Counted from the stretch's first letter, positions 15,343 through 23,697 are shown. The stretch: DNA of 27,892 nt from an uncultured Alistipes sp. (GCA_949840605.1 CATKXN010000023.1:1-27892), one strand, 5' to 3'. Made by a program: numbers and translations. Notes: generated by a model not told the origin, from the sequence alone.

Positions 15343-15921
15343 CTACACCAGGCCGGAGAATCCCATGAACGCCATGGCCAGAATCCCGGCCGTGATCAGC
15401 GCGATGGGAATGCCCTTGAACGCCTTGGGAACGTCCTCGAAATCGAGCCTTTCGCGAATGCCGGCGAAGAGCACCAGCGCCAGGGCGAATCCCAGCGCCG
15501 TGGCCACCGAGTAGGTGACGCTCTGCAGCAGGTTGAACTCTTTCTGGATCATCAGGATCGCTACGCCCAGCACGGCGCAGTTGGTCGTGATGAGGGGCAG
15601 GAAGATACCCAGTGCCTGATAGAGCGACGGCGACATCTTCTTGAGCATGATCTCGACCATCTGCACGAGGGCCGCGATCACGAGAATGAAGACAATCGTC
15701 TGCATGTAGACGATGTCCAGCGGTACCAGCACGTAGGTCTGGATCAGCCACGCCACGACGGCCGCAATGGCCATCACGAAGGTTACGGCGGCTCCCATGC
15801 CCATCGAGGTCTCGACCTTGGACGACACGCCCAGAAAGGGGCAGATGCCGAGGAACTGCGCCAGCACGACGTTGTTGACGAAAATGGCGCCGATGATGAT
15901 TGCAAAATAGGAAATCTCCAT
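15343..15921 (-). CDS. rnfA: Rnf complex subunit RnfA
   Basis: Membrane subunit of the ferredoxin:NAD+ oxidoreductase. It has 192 residues and six hydrophobic segments. The first carries [19 protein letters not shown] (about 15-33) and the fourth [10 protein letters not shown] (about 112-121); the conserved cysteines at their half-membrane positions are those proposed to hold a shared cluster with RnfE in this family. It starts two bases after the rnfE stop and is last in the operon, before the gene-free stretch with the long hairpin. Confidence 0.96.
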   Translation of the reverse strand: MEISYFAIIIGAIFVNNVVLAQFLGICPFLGVSSKVETSMGMGAAVTFVMAIAAVVAWLIQTYVLVPLDIVYMQTIVFILVIAALVQMVEIMLKKMSPSLYQALGIFLPLITTNCAVLGVAILMIQKEFNLLQSVTYSVATALGFALALVLFAGIRERLDFEDVPKAFKGIPIALITAGILAMAFMGFSGLV

Positions 15922-15923
15922 AA

Positions 15924-16508
15924 CTATTTCTTGGCTAATTTGTTAAACAACACCATGAGGTATCCGAGCACCAGGAACGCACCGGGAGCCAGCACGAAGA
16001 TCAGCGGCGTGTAGTCGGCGATCCCGAGACTGAAGCCGAAGACTGCCCCGCTGCCGAGAATCTCGCGCACGGCGCCGACGACCGTCAGCGACAGCGTGAA
16101 TCCCAGTCCGATACCGATACCGTCGAAAATCGAATCGAACGGCGAGTTCTTCGAAGCGAAGGCCTCGGCGCGGCCCAGGATGATGCAGTTCACCACGATC
16201 AGCGGAATGAAGACGCCCAGCGCATCGTACAGCGCCGGCACGAAAGCCTGCATCAGCATCTGGATTACGGTCACGAACGAGGCGATCACGACGATGAACG
16301 CCGGAATGCGGACCTTGTCGGGAATGATGTTCTTGATGAGCGAGATCACGAGATTCGACATCACGAGCACGGCCATCGTCGCCAGCCCCATGCCCATGCC
16401 GTTTTCGGCCGAAGTAGTCGTTCCCAGCGTGGGACACATGCCCAGCACCAGCACGAACGTCGGGTTGTTCCGGACGATACCGCTCAAAATAATCTGCAAC
16501 TTATTCAT
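15924..16508 (-). CDS. rnfE: Rnf complex subunit RnfE
   Basis: Membrane partner of RnfA. It has 194 residues with six hydrophobic segments. [19 protein letters not shown] (13-31) and [14 protein letters not shown] (about 105-118) mirror the RnfA motifs, including the paired cysteines. The ATG at 16508 was chosen: it gives the family N-terminus [16 protein letters not shown], is preceded by a strong AGGAAGGAGGG ribosome site and overlaps the rnfG stop by 8 bases. The longer frame to 16559 would overlap rnfG without a family counterpart. Confidence 0.95.
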   Translation of the reverse strand: MNKLQIILSGIVRNNPTFVLVLGMCPTLGTTTSAENGMGMGLATMAVLVMSNLVISLIKNIIPDKVRIPAFIVVIASFVTVIQMLMQAFVPALYDALGVFIPLIVVNCIILGRAEAFASKNSPFDSIFDGIGIGLGFTLSLTVVGAVREILGSGAVFGFSLGIADYTPLIFVLAPGAFLVLGYLMVLFNKLAKK

Positions 16509-17175
16509 TTTGCCCTCCTTCCTGAGCCGCAGGCTCGTTGGTTCGTTCGGCGGCGGCACCCGCCGTCGCCGTCGCTCCGGATGCCGCGTCGGCCGGGGCC
16601 TCGCCCGTCACGACGCTTTTGTAGGCCATCCATGCGCGGTTGATCGCGTCGACATAGGCGCGCGACGAGATGGTCGCGGCGGTCAGCGCATCGACGTCGC
16701 CGCCGTCCTTCTTCACGGCCAGTTTGCCGTCTACGAGTTTCTTCTCCTCGAGTTTCTGTCCCCGGACGCTGGCGAGCAGGACGTTGCCCTCGTCGGCCAT
16801 CTTGGTTCCCAGACCAGGGGTTTCGGTCTGTTCGAGCACGTTGACGTTCACGACCTCGCCCGCGGGAGTGAAGCCCACCATCAGGCGCACCACGCCGCCG
16901 AATCCCTGTTTGGTCATCGACTGCACGGCATATCCGCTCACGGCGCCGTCCTTGGTGGCCGTGTAGACCGTGATCGGCATTTCGTCGATCGTCAGCTCCT
17001 CGGCCGCCGTCGCGTCGAAGGCCGGAAGCACCTCCGTAAGCGCCGCCTTCGTCGCCGCCTCCTTGGCCGCGGCGATCGGCTCTACGGTAATCATATTGAC
17101 GACGCCCACTCCCGCCGAAGCCACGAGGGTGATGCCGAAGAGGACGGCCGTCATGTTCAAAAGTGTACTTTTCAT
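16501..17175 (-). CDS. rnfG: Rnf complex subunit RnfG (FMN-binding), TAAT flavinylation motif
   Basis: Periplasm-facing electron carrier with covalently bound FMN. It has 224 residues: one N-terminal membrane anchor (about 5-27), then the FMN-binding domain. The flavin attachment site reads D162-A-L-T-A-A-T168 instead of the usual (S/T)GAT, so Gly is Ala; Thr168 is the expected attachment residue. The tail (about 190-224) is Ala/Gly/Glu-rich and low in complexity. A strong GGAGGTGA ribosome site lies four bases before the ATG, 13 bases after rnfD. The FMN transferase ApbE is not in the window. Confidence 0.95.
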   Translation of the reverse strand: MKSTLLNMTAVLFGITLVASAGVGVVNMITVEPIAAAKEAATKAALTEVLPAFDATAAEELTIDEMPITVYTATKDGAVSGYAVQSMTKQGFGGVVRLMVGFTPAGEVVNVNVLEQTETPGLGTKMADEGNVLLASVRGQKLEEKKLVDGKLAVKKDGGDVDALTAATISSRAYVDAINRAWMAYKSVVTGEAPADAASGATATAGAAAERTNEPAAQEGGQNE

Positions 17176-17188
17176 CGTGTCACCTCCG

Positions 17189-18154
17189 TTATTTCACGCC
17201 GAAGCGCTTGGGTTTGACATACTTGTTGATCAGGGGCACGCAGGCGTTCATGATGAGGATCGCGAACGACATGCCCTCGGGATAGGCGCCCCACAGACGG
17301 ATGCACATGGTGATCGCACCGATTCCCACGGCGAAGATCACCCCGCCCCGCACGGTCATCGGCGACGTGGAATAGTCCGTCGCCATGAAGACGGCTCCGA
17401 GAATCGCACCGCCGGCCAGCACATGGAACAGCGGCAGCTGCCACAGCGCCGCACCCGTCTGACCGGAGCAGAGCGCCGCGACGAATGCGAACAGGGCCAT
17501 CGTCACGAGCAGCGTCACGGGAATGTGCCACGTGATGACGCGCCGCCACAGCAGGTAGACGAAGCCGCACAGCAACGCCAGCGCGGCCACCTCGCCCAGC
17601 GAACCGGGCATGTTGCCCAGCAGCAGCTCCTGCACGCCCAGGACATCGGCCGCAGCGCCGTGCTTCACGGCAGCCAGCGGCGTGGCGCCCGAAAGGGCGT
17701 CGAACGCGCCGTTCACCGGCAGCGGGAACGAAGTCATCTGCACCGGATAGGCGATCAGCAGGAACACGCGGCCCACCAACGCGGGGTTGAAGGGGTTTTT
17801 GCCCAGACCGCCGAAAGTCATCTTGGCGACGGCGATCGCCACGAAGGCGCCCATCACGACGATCCACCAGGGAATCGACGCCGGGAGATTGAAAGCCAGC
17901 AGCACGCCGGTCACCACGGCCGACCAGTTGGTGACGGTCACCGCACCGCGGACCATGAATTTCTGAATCAGGTACTCGAACGCCACGCACGCCGCCACCG
18001 AAAGGGCCGTAACGCGCAGCACGTCCGCTCCGAACACCACGGCCGAGACGACCAGCGCAGGCATCAGCGCGATCACCACGTCGCGCATGATCCGTGCCGT
18101 CGACTGCGAGGTCTGCACATGCGGCGCAGGAGCTACAATGAGTTTGTTTGCCAT
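17189..18154 (-). CDS. rnfD: Rnf complex subunit RnfD (FMN-binding membrane protein)
   Basis: Membrane subunit with a covalent FMN and a proposed role in ion transport. It has 321 residues and about 8-10 hydrophobic segments. The N-terminal APHVQTSQSTARIMRDVVIAL is typical; GGLGKNPFNPALVGRVFL (115-132) and FMATDYSTSP are signature segments. The attachment site is a canonical S155-G-A-T158 in DALSGATPLAA, unlike RnfG. It is separated from rnfC by 179 structured bases, unusual in this tight operon. Confidence 0.96.
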   Translation of the reverse strand: MANKLIVAPAPHVQTSQSTARIMRDVVIALMPALVVSAVVFGADVLRVTALSVAACVAFEYLIQKFMVRGAVTVTNWSAVVTGVLLAFNLPASIPWWIVVMGAFVAIAVAKMTFGGLGKNPFNPALVGRVFLLIAYPVQMTSFPLPVNGAFDALSGATPLAAVKHGAAADVLGVQELLLGNMPGSLGEVAALALLCGFVYLLWRRVITWHIPVTLLVTMALFAFVAALCSGQTGAALWQLPLFHVLAGGAILGAVFMATDYSTSPMTVRGGVIFAVGIGAITMCIRLWGAYPEGMSFAILIMNACVPLINKYVKPKRFGVK

Positions 18155-18333
18155 AAGTTATACTATAATTTTACATTCTTCGTATTATCGGACCGTTCCT
18201 GCCGTTCCCGAGGTGTCGCCCCGCGGACTGCAGCCGCGTTTACGCATCCTACCCCGCCCTAAATTCCTCCCTCGGGAGGACTTACGGCCTCAAGGGGCCG
18301 CCGGACCGGAATCTTCGGAACGGAAATCCGCCC
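18155..18333 (-). other. Structured 179-base spacer between rnfC and rnfD
   Basis: No open frame of note. It contains a perfect hairpin TCCTCCC-TC-GGGAGGA (18265-18280), a second CGGCC...GGCCG (18285-18300), a CGCGG-ACTGCAG-CCGCG palindrome near 18223, and an AT-rich end before the rnfD ATG. It could set mRNA processing or relative expression; that is inference. Confidence 0.55.
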
Positions 18334-19680
18334 TTACTTTTTGAGCGCTGCGGCACCGCGTGCGCGGATGATTCCCATCACGGTCTGTTTGCCGAGACGG
18401 ATCCAGTCCAGCAGCGGCAGGTACGAGGGGCACGTGGACTGACAGCATCCGCACTCGATGCACGAGGTGATCATCTGCTGCTCCAGCACGTCCCATCCCT
18501 TCTTCTGCGCCATTTTCGAGAGGTAATAGGGCTCCAGACCCATCGGGCAGGCCGACACGCACTTGGCGCACTTGATGCACTGCGCGGCTTCGCGACGCAC
18601 GGCCTCGCGGCCCGAGAGGACCGTGATTCCCGAACATCCCTTCGTGACGGGCGACGCGAGGTTGACCATCGCACGCCCCATCATCGGACCGCCGTTGATC
18701 ACCTTCGCAGGCTCGTCGGGAACTCCTCCGGCGGCCTCCAGCAGCGCCGAGACCGGCGTACCCATGCGGGTGAGCAGGTTTTTGGGCTCTTTCATGCGCT
18801 TGCCCGTGACGGTGACCACGCGCTCGATCAGCGGCATCGACTTCTGCACGGCGCGGTAGACGGCCACGGTCGTCGAGGCGTTGCACACCACGGCTCCCAC
18901 GTCGATGGGCAGCGCGGGCGGGGGCGGCACCTGCCGGCCCGTGACGGCCGCGATCAGCTGCTTCTCACCGCCCTGCGGATACCTCACTTTCAGGGGCATC
19001 ACCTCGATGCCTTTGTATCCGGATGCGATCGCGGTCAGGTGCGCGATGGCGTCGGGTTTGTTGTTCTCGATGCCGATGTAGGCTTTCTCCACGCCCACGG
19101 CCTTCATCAGGATCGTCACGCCGACCACCAGCTCCTCGCCGTGTTCCAGCATCGTGCGGTGGTCCGAAGTAAGATAGGGCTCGCACTCCACGCCGTTGAT
19201 GATGACGCATTCGGCCTTCTTTCCGGGAGGCACCGCGAGCTTCACGTGCGTAGGGAACGTCGCACCGCCCATGCCGACGATGCCGGCGTCCTTGATCTTC
19301 GCGATGATCTCCTGCGCCGAGAGGGAGCACTCCTTCACCAGTGCCTCCGAACGGTCGATGCCCTCGGCCCAGTCGTCGCCCTCGCGCTTGATCGTGATCA
19401 TCATCTGACGCAGACCCTGACCGTTGGGAACCAAATCGACGGCCGTGACCGTTCCCGACACCGGAGAGTGAATGTTCGCCGACATGAAGCTGCCGGCTTC
19501 GGCGATGAGCTGTCCCGTCAGCACCTTGTCGCCTTTGGCGACCTTGGCCACCGCGGGAGCCCCGATGTGCTGCGCGAGGGGGATCGTCACCACCTCGGGC
19601 AGCGGCAGAACCTCGATCGGTTTGGCGCAGCTCAGTTTATTTTCCGACGGATGGACTCCGCCCATTGGAAATGTCTTCAT
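18334..19680 (-). CDS. rnfC: Rnf complex subunit RnfC (NADH/FMN-binding, 2x 4Fe-4S)
   Basis: Cytoplasmic subunit that exchanges electrons with NAD(H). It has 448 residues: N-terminal barrel-like part (1-100), the nucleotide-binding GMGGATFPTHVK (136-147) and INGVECEPYLTSDHR (161-175), a SLBB-like middle, and two cluster motifs: C368/C371/C374-C378 (CIKCAKCVSACP) and C407/C410/C413-C417 (CIECGCCQSTCP). It lacks the long repeat tail of enterobacterial RnfC. It is flanked on both sides by structured spacers (108 and 179 bases). Confidence 0.97.
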   Translation of the reverse strand: MKTFPMGGVHPSENKLSCAKPIEVLPLPEVVTIPLAQHIGAPAVAKVAKGDKVLTGQLIAEAGSFMSANIHSPVSGTVTAVDLVPNGQGLRQMMITIKREGDDWAEGIDRSEALVKECSLSAQEIIAKIKDAGIVGMGGATFPTHVKLAVPPGKKAECVIINGVECEPYLTSDHRTMLEHGEELVVGVTILMKAVGVEKAYIGIENNKPDAIAHLTAIASGYKGIEVMPLKVRYPQGGEKQLIAAVTGRQVPPPPALPIDVGAVVCNASTTVAVYRAVQKSMPLIERVVTVTGKRMKEPKNLLTRMGTPVSALLEAAGGVPDEPAKVINGGPMMGRAMVNLASPVTKGCSGITVLSGREAVRREAAQCIKCAKCVSACPMGLEPYYLSKMAQKKGWDVLEQQMITSCIECGCCQSTCPSYLPLLDWIRLGKQTVMGIIRARGAAALKK

Positions 19681-19788
19681 ATATTTTGGTTCGTTTTTAC
19701 GTTTCTAAAACCGAATTTGTTTTCGTTCCGCTTTTCCGGACCGGGAGGTTTTACTCGGAGGGGACTCAAGTCCGCCTGCAGCGGAAAA
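19681..19788 (-). other. Structured 108-base spacer between rnfB and rnfC
   Basis: It holds two short palindromes, TCCGC-CTGCA-GCGGA (19771-19785) and GGACT-CA-AGTCC (19762-19773), which overlap and so are mutually exclusive, then an AT-rich leader before rnfC. No coding frame. The competing folds could in principle be regulatory; this is not shown. Confidence 0.45.
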
Positions 19789-20739
19789 TCACGACTCCGA
19801 CGGAACTTTCGTATCAGGCGCAGCCTCCGCCTTCGGAGCCGCGGGAGCCGGTTCGGCCTTGGGTGCGGCCGGAGCAGCCGGGGTGGCGGGAGCAGCCGGG
19901 GCGACTTTCGGGGCTTTGGGCAGCGGGTCCATGCCGACCAGCCGGATGGCGCCCGTGGGGCACTCGTTCACGCACTTGCGGCACAGTTTGCACTTCTGCG
20001 GGTCGATGTAGGCGAGGTTGTTCTCCAGGGTGATCGCCTCGAAGGGGCAGGCCTTCACGCACTTGCCGCAGCCGATACACCCGGCCTTGCAGGCCTTCAT
20101 CACCACGGCGCCCTTGTCTTTCGAGACGCACGACACGTAAACCGCCCGGTTCTTGGGCCACTTCTTGCGCAGTTCGATGATCAGTTTCGGACATGCCTTC
20201 ACGCAGGCGCCGCAGGCCGTACACTTGTCCGCGACGACCTCCGGAAGCCCCGTTGCGGGATTGATGTGAATGGCGTCGAAGGCGCAGGCCGCGACGCAGT
20301 CGCCGAATCCGAGACAGCCGAACGCACAGCCCGTTTCGCCCACGTAGAGCGACGAGGCCACGGCGCACGACTTGGCGCCGTCGAAATCGTTCGTCCGGGG
20401 ACGCTTTTCGCACGTGCCGCCGCAACGGACGGTCGCCACCTCGGGCTGTTTTTCGGCTGCGGCCTTTCCGAGGTACGCGGCCACAGCCTTCATGCAGTCG
20501 CCGCCGCCCACGGGGCAGAACAGCGCCGAAATGTCATCCTGCCTGACCAACGCATCGGCCATGCCCCGGCAGCCTGCGAATCCGCAGCCGCCGCAGTTGG
20601 CTCCGGGGAGCATCTTCTCCACCTCGTCGATGCGCGGGTCCTCCTCGACGCGGAATTTCTGCGCCACGAAATAGAGGATCACCGCCGAGAGCACGCCCAG
20701 CGCACACAGCGTCAGGATCGTGTAAAGTAATACTTCCAT
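19789..20739 (-). CDS. rnfB: Rnf complex subunit RnfB, extended multi-cluster form
   Basis: Entry point for electrons from reduced ferredoxin. It has 316 residues. One membrane anchor (about 4-26); the RnfB-specific cluster motif C49-x2-C52-x4-C57 ... C75; then ferredoxin modules: C138/C142/C148/C152, C173/C176/C179/C183, C221/C224/C227/C231 and C250/C253/C256/C260, enough for five 4Fe-4S clusters. This resembles the longer anaerobe form rather than the shorter enterobacterial one. The tail (about 275-316) is Ala/Pro/Lys-rich and probably disordered. The ATG shares one base with the rseC stop (TGATG). Confidence 0.96.
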   Translation of the reverse strand: MEVLLYTILTLCALGVLSAVILYFVAQKFRVEEDPRIDEVEKMLPGANCGGCGFAGCRGMADALVRQDDISALFCPVGGGDCMKAVAAYLGKAAAEKQPEVATVRCGGTCEKRPRTNDFDGAKSCAVASSLYVGETGCAFGCLGFGDCVAACAFDAIHINPATGLPEVVADKCTACGACVKACPKLIIELRKKWPKNRAVYVSCVSKDKGAVVMKACKAGCIGCGKCVKACPFEAITLENNLAYIDPQKCKLCRKCVNECPTGAIRLVGMDPLPKAPKVAPAAPATPAAPAAPKAEPAPAAPKAEAAPDTKVPSES

Positions 20740-21158
20740 CAGATTTTAGTTATTGTAAATTGAATTGTGTGTTCGATTTTCGCGCGAAAGAGCCACAGCA
20801 CGAAATAATAGACGCCCACGCCGGCGATCGCCGCGAGGGCGCCTGCGCCTTCACTCCACCCCATGCCGGCAACGGCCGACACCAGCACCGCCAACAGCAC
20901 CGCCAGCGCGCCGACATATGCCAGCACGACGGCCCGCATGCCCGCGCTGCGGCGCACGCCGACCGACACGGCATCGCCCGCCGCGAACGATGCGGCTTCC
21001 GGGGTCGCCACGACGACTACCTTTTCCTGAGCCTCGGCGAGCCCGCACGCCTGACGGGCCTTGCAGCTTCCGCAGGCGCTCCGGGAGGTGATCCGCACAT
21101 GGACTGCGCCGCGCTCCGTCCGTTCCACCACGCCGATGTGTTCGATCAGTTCCGCCAC
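20739..21158 (-). CDS. SoxR-reducing system protein, RseC family
   Basis: A small membrane protein usually found with rnf genes; in enterobacteria it is linked to keeping SoxR reduced. It has 139 residues: an N-terminal domain with the cysteine motif CGSCKARQAC (29-38), then two hydrophobic helices (about 76-98 and 104-122). The start is GTG at 21158 (frame and the MAELIEHIG leader support it), with AGAGG just before it and only 4 bases after nadE. As SoxR is not expected to have an enterobacterial role here, a function in Rnf maturation or redox tuning is more likely; that is inference. Confidence 0.9.
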   Translation of the reverse strand: MAELIEHIGVVERTERGAVHVRITSRSACGSCKARQACGLAEAQEKVVVVATPEAASFAAGDAVSVGVRRSAGMRAVVLAYVGALAVLLAVLVSAVAGMGWSEGAGALAAIAGVGVYYFVLWLFRAKIEHTIQFTITKI

Positions 21159-21162
21159 GCCT

Positions 21163-22743
21163 CTAATCTCCGTATTTATTGGTCAGGGGCATCAGTCGCT
21201 CGTGCCCGAAGGTGCACGACGACAACCGCAGTACGGGCGGGAACTGATAGCGTTTCTTTTCGTTGTGCATGATCATCGTGTGGATCTTCTCCACGACGTC
21301 CGAATCGAATCCCGCATTGATGATCTCCTCGCGGTGCTGTCCCTCCTCGATCATACGCATCAGGATGGCGTCCACCACCTCGTAGGGCGGCAGGATGTCG
21401 CTGTCCTTCTGCCCCGGATGGAGCTCCGAGGAGGGTTCCTTCGTCAGGATGCTCTCGGGAATCGGGTTGCCCTGCGTGCGGTTGATGTAGCGGGCCACGT
21501 CGTACATTTCGCTCTTGTAGAGGTCGCCCGTTGGGCTGAACGCGCCCGCCGTGTCGCCATACAGCGTGCAGAGCCCCAGCGCGTTCTCGCTCTTGTTCGA
21601 GGAGTTCAGCAGGATGTAGTCCGTCTTGTTCTGCAGGGCCATCAGCAGCACCGTGCGGATACGGGTCTGGATATTCTCCTCCGTGGCGTCGAACTCCGTG
21701 CCGCCGATGACGGGTTTCAGGGTGTTCACCACGCTGGTATAGATTTCGGAAATGGGAATGACGTTGTATTCGATGCCGAGGTTGCAGGCCAGCTCCTTGG
21801 CGTCCTCCACCGACTCGAAGGAGGAGAAAGGCGAGGGCATCAGCAGCGCCCGGACATTTTCGGCGCCCAGCGCGTCGGCAGCGATGCAGGCCACCACGGC
21901 CGAGTCGATACCTCCCGAAAGGCCGACCGAGGCCTTTTTATAACCGTTCTTGCGGAAGAAATCCCGCAGTCCGCAGCGGGCCGCCTCGTAAACCAGCCGC
22001 GTGCGGTCGTTGTAGGTCGAGGGAACGGCGATCGGCGTCGCTGCGGCCTCGGTGTCGAAAATCTGGAAATCCTCTTCGAAATTCTTCATCATCAGCACCA
22101 CCTCGCCGCGGCCGTTCATCGCCCCCGACGTGCCGTCGTAGACGATGTCGGTCGATCCGCCCACCTGGTTGACCAGCACGAGGTTCTTGCCCTCGACGAA
22201 CGCCAGGTGGCGCATCAGTTCATACCGGTAGGTCATGGTGCCCTTGCCGTACTTGCGGGCGTTGATCGAGACGATGGTCTCGACCGACTGGTCGAAATCG
22301 TGCTCGCGGCTCAGGTCGTCGCCCACGACGATGGCGCACTTGTGGCCCTTGATCGTGGCGTATTCGAAACCTTTAGAAGGGGTCAGGAAACCCATCTCGC
22401 GGCGTGCCGTGATATATTTCTTGCCGACGTAGCGCAGCACCTTGCGGTCCTGGATCAGCGCCGCGGCGCTGATCGTGCCGTCGTTGGTGAGGATCGGCAG
22501 CCCCACGATGGCGGCGATGCCGTCGCAGCACGAAGCGATCTCGACCAATGCGTCCTCGCACAACTCGAGGAAGGTCGTTTTACGCAGCAGGTCGAAGGCA
22601 GGGGTCCCGCTCACGGCCTGTTCGGCGAAGATCACCAGGTCGGCGCGCTGTGCTTTCGCTTTGTTGATCGAATCGATGATCTTGGATGCATTGCCGTCCA
22701 CATCGCCGATCGTGTAATTCAACTGGGCTATAGCTATTTTCAT
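21163..22743 (-). CDS. nadE: NAD+ synthetase (NadE) with an N-terminal nitrilase-fold domain lacking the catalytic Cys
   Basis: Amidates deamido-NAD to NAD+ with ATP. It has 526 residues. The C-terminal synthetase domain looks intact: SGGIDS P-loop (276-281), SSNKSENALGLCTLYGD, then PSSELHPGQKDSDILPPYEVVDAIL. The N-terminal domain (1-about 230) is the glutaminase of glutamine-dependent enzymes, but where the family has ICED(I/L)W, this protein has V140-G141-D-D-L: the nucleophile position is Gly. Glu41 (FAEQ) and a Lys (K108/K109) remain, and the LPxYxxFDExRYF segment is not recognisable. It may therefore depend on free ammonia. rseC and rnf follow after 4 bases. A TAACTTTG -7 box lies upstream. 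Confidence 0.93.
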   Translation of the reverse strand: MKIAIAQLNYTIGDVDGNASKIIDSINKAKAQRADLVIFAEQAVSGTPAFDLLRKTTFLELCEDALVEIASCCDGIAAIVGLPILTNDGTISAAALIQDRKVLRYVGKKYITARREMGFLTPSKGFEYATIKGHKCAIVVGDDLSREHDFDQSVETIVSINARKYGKGTMTYRYELMRHLAFVEGKNLVLVNQVGGSTDIVYDGTSGAMNGRGEVVLMMKNFEEDFQIFDTEAAATPIAVPSTYNDRTRLVYEAARCGLRDFFRKNGYKKASVGLSGGIDSAVVACIAADALGAENVRALLMPSPFSSFESVEDAKELACNLGIEYNVIPISEIYTSVVNTLKPVIGGTEFDATEENIQTRIRTVLLMALQNKTDYILLNSSNKSENALGLCTLYGDTAGAFSPTGDLYKSEMYDVARYINRTQGNPIPESILTKEPSSELHPGQKDSDILPPYEVVDAILMRMIEEGQHREEIINAGFDSDVVEKIHTMIMHNEKKRYQFPPVLRLSSCTFGHERLMPLTNKYGD

Positions 22744-22776
22744 GGCAACAATTTAAGTCGGGGCAATAGAACTTCG

Positions 22777-22784
22777 CAAAGTTA
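22777..22784 (-). promoter_or_regulatory. nadE: -7 box upstream of nadE and the rnf operon
   Basis: The minus strand reads TAACTTTG, matching TAnnTTTG, 33 bases before the nadE ATG. It is the only good promoter box I see before the nadE-rseC-rnf run. No clear -33 TTG at 19-21 bases. Confidence 0.55.
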
Positions 22785-22865
22785 AGGATTATTTGCAAAA
22801 GTCGGAAGAAATTTCGGTGTTAATAAATTAACATCCTTTTATTTACAAAATATTTTAATAACAAA

Positions 22866-22897
22866 CGAAAGGCTCCCGGAAAACCGGAAGCCTTTCG
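22866..22897 (-). terminator. Terminator after the zinc-ribbon gene
   Basis: CGAAAGGCT and AGCCTTTCG arms with an inner CCGG-AAAA-CCGG; on the minus strand it is followed by TTTGTTATT. It separates the zinc-ribbon gene from the nadE promoter. Confidence 0.8.
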
Positions 22898-22912
22898 CCC
22901 TTGCTATCGTCT

Positions 22913-23674
22913 CTATTCCTGCGGTTCGTCGGGATCGGCCACCAGAATACGCCCGCAGTACTCGCAGATAATGATCTTCTTTCCCTGGCGGATATCCACC
23001 TGGCGCTGAGGCGGGATACGATTGAAGCAGCCTCCGCAGGCATCGCGCTTCACAGTCACTACGGCCAGTCCGTTGCGGACGTTGCGGCGGATGCGCTCGT
23101 AGGCGGCGAGCAGACGCTCGTCGATCTTCTCCTTGACGCCTTCGCCCTGCACGGCATACTCCGCCACCAGCGGCGCAGTCTCGGCCTCGATACCCTCCAG
23201 TTCGGCCTTCTTGGCCCCGAGGTCCGCCAACCGCTCCTTGGAGAGGGCCTCGGCCTCCTCCAGCTGGGCTTTCTTGACCTTCACACCGGCAGCATATTCC
23301 TTCAGACGCTTCTCGGCCAGCTCGATCTCGAGTTCCTGATACTCGATCTCCTTGGTGATGGCGTCGAACTCGCGGTTGTTGCGCACGTTGTTCTGCTGCT
23401 CCTTGTAGTTGCCGATCATGATCTTGGCCTGGTCCACCTCGCGCTTGCGCTGCTTGGAGAGCGTGTTGAGCTCCTCGATCTCCGCGTTGATATGCTCGAT
23501 GCGGGTCTTCATCCCGGCCATCTCGTCCTCGAGATCCTGAACCTCTAGAGGCAGTTCACCTTTCACCTTGTTGATCTCGTCGATCTTGCTGTCGATCTTC
23601 TGCAGCTCGTAGAGCGCCAGGATTTTCTCCTGCATCGAGTAATCAACCTCGGCCGTCTTTTTTTGTGTTGCCAT
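22913..23674 (-). CDS. Coiled-coil protein with C4-type zinc ribbon
   Basis: Function not established for the family. It has 253 residues: a long antiparallel coiled coil (about 15-195, charged heptads such as MKTRIEHINAEIEELNTLSKQRKREVDQ in part), then a zinc ribbon with C213-x2-C216 and C237-x2-C240. The pattern is the CT398/zf-RING_7-like group, which is often next to Nif3-like genes, as here (23 bases after it). A promoter box within the nif3 3' end suggests it can also be transcribed alone. Nucleic-acid or ribosome-related roles have been suggested for the family. Confidence 0.88.
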   Translation of the reverse strand: MATQKKTAEVDYSMQEKILALYELQKIDSKIDEINKVKGELPLEVQDLEDEMAGMKTRIEHINAEIEELNTLSKQRKREVDQAKIMIGNYKEQQNNVRNNREFDAITKEIEYQELEIELAEKRLKEYAAGVKVKKAQLEEAEALSKERLADLGAKKAELEGIEAETAPLVAEYAVQGEGVKEKIDERLLAAYERIRRNVRNGLAVVTVKRDACGGCFNRIPPQRQVDIRQGKKIIICEYCGRILVADPDEPQE

Positions 23675-23697
23675 ATAATGTACTGTATAGTTTAGAC

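Noticed and set aside
22310..22345. Cys136 of NadE as a stand-in nucleophile
   Set aside because: It lies five residues before the nucleophile position at the start of the strand, so it would point away from the active site by family geometry; kept only as a way the main NadE finding could be refuted.
19039..22785. Long plus-strand open frames opposite rnfC, rnfB and nadE (563 and 574 codons)
   Set aside because: His/Arg/Asp/Val-rich shadows of well-recognised minus-strand genes; no motif of their own.
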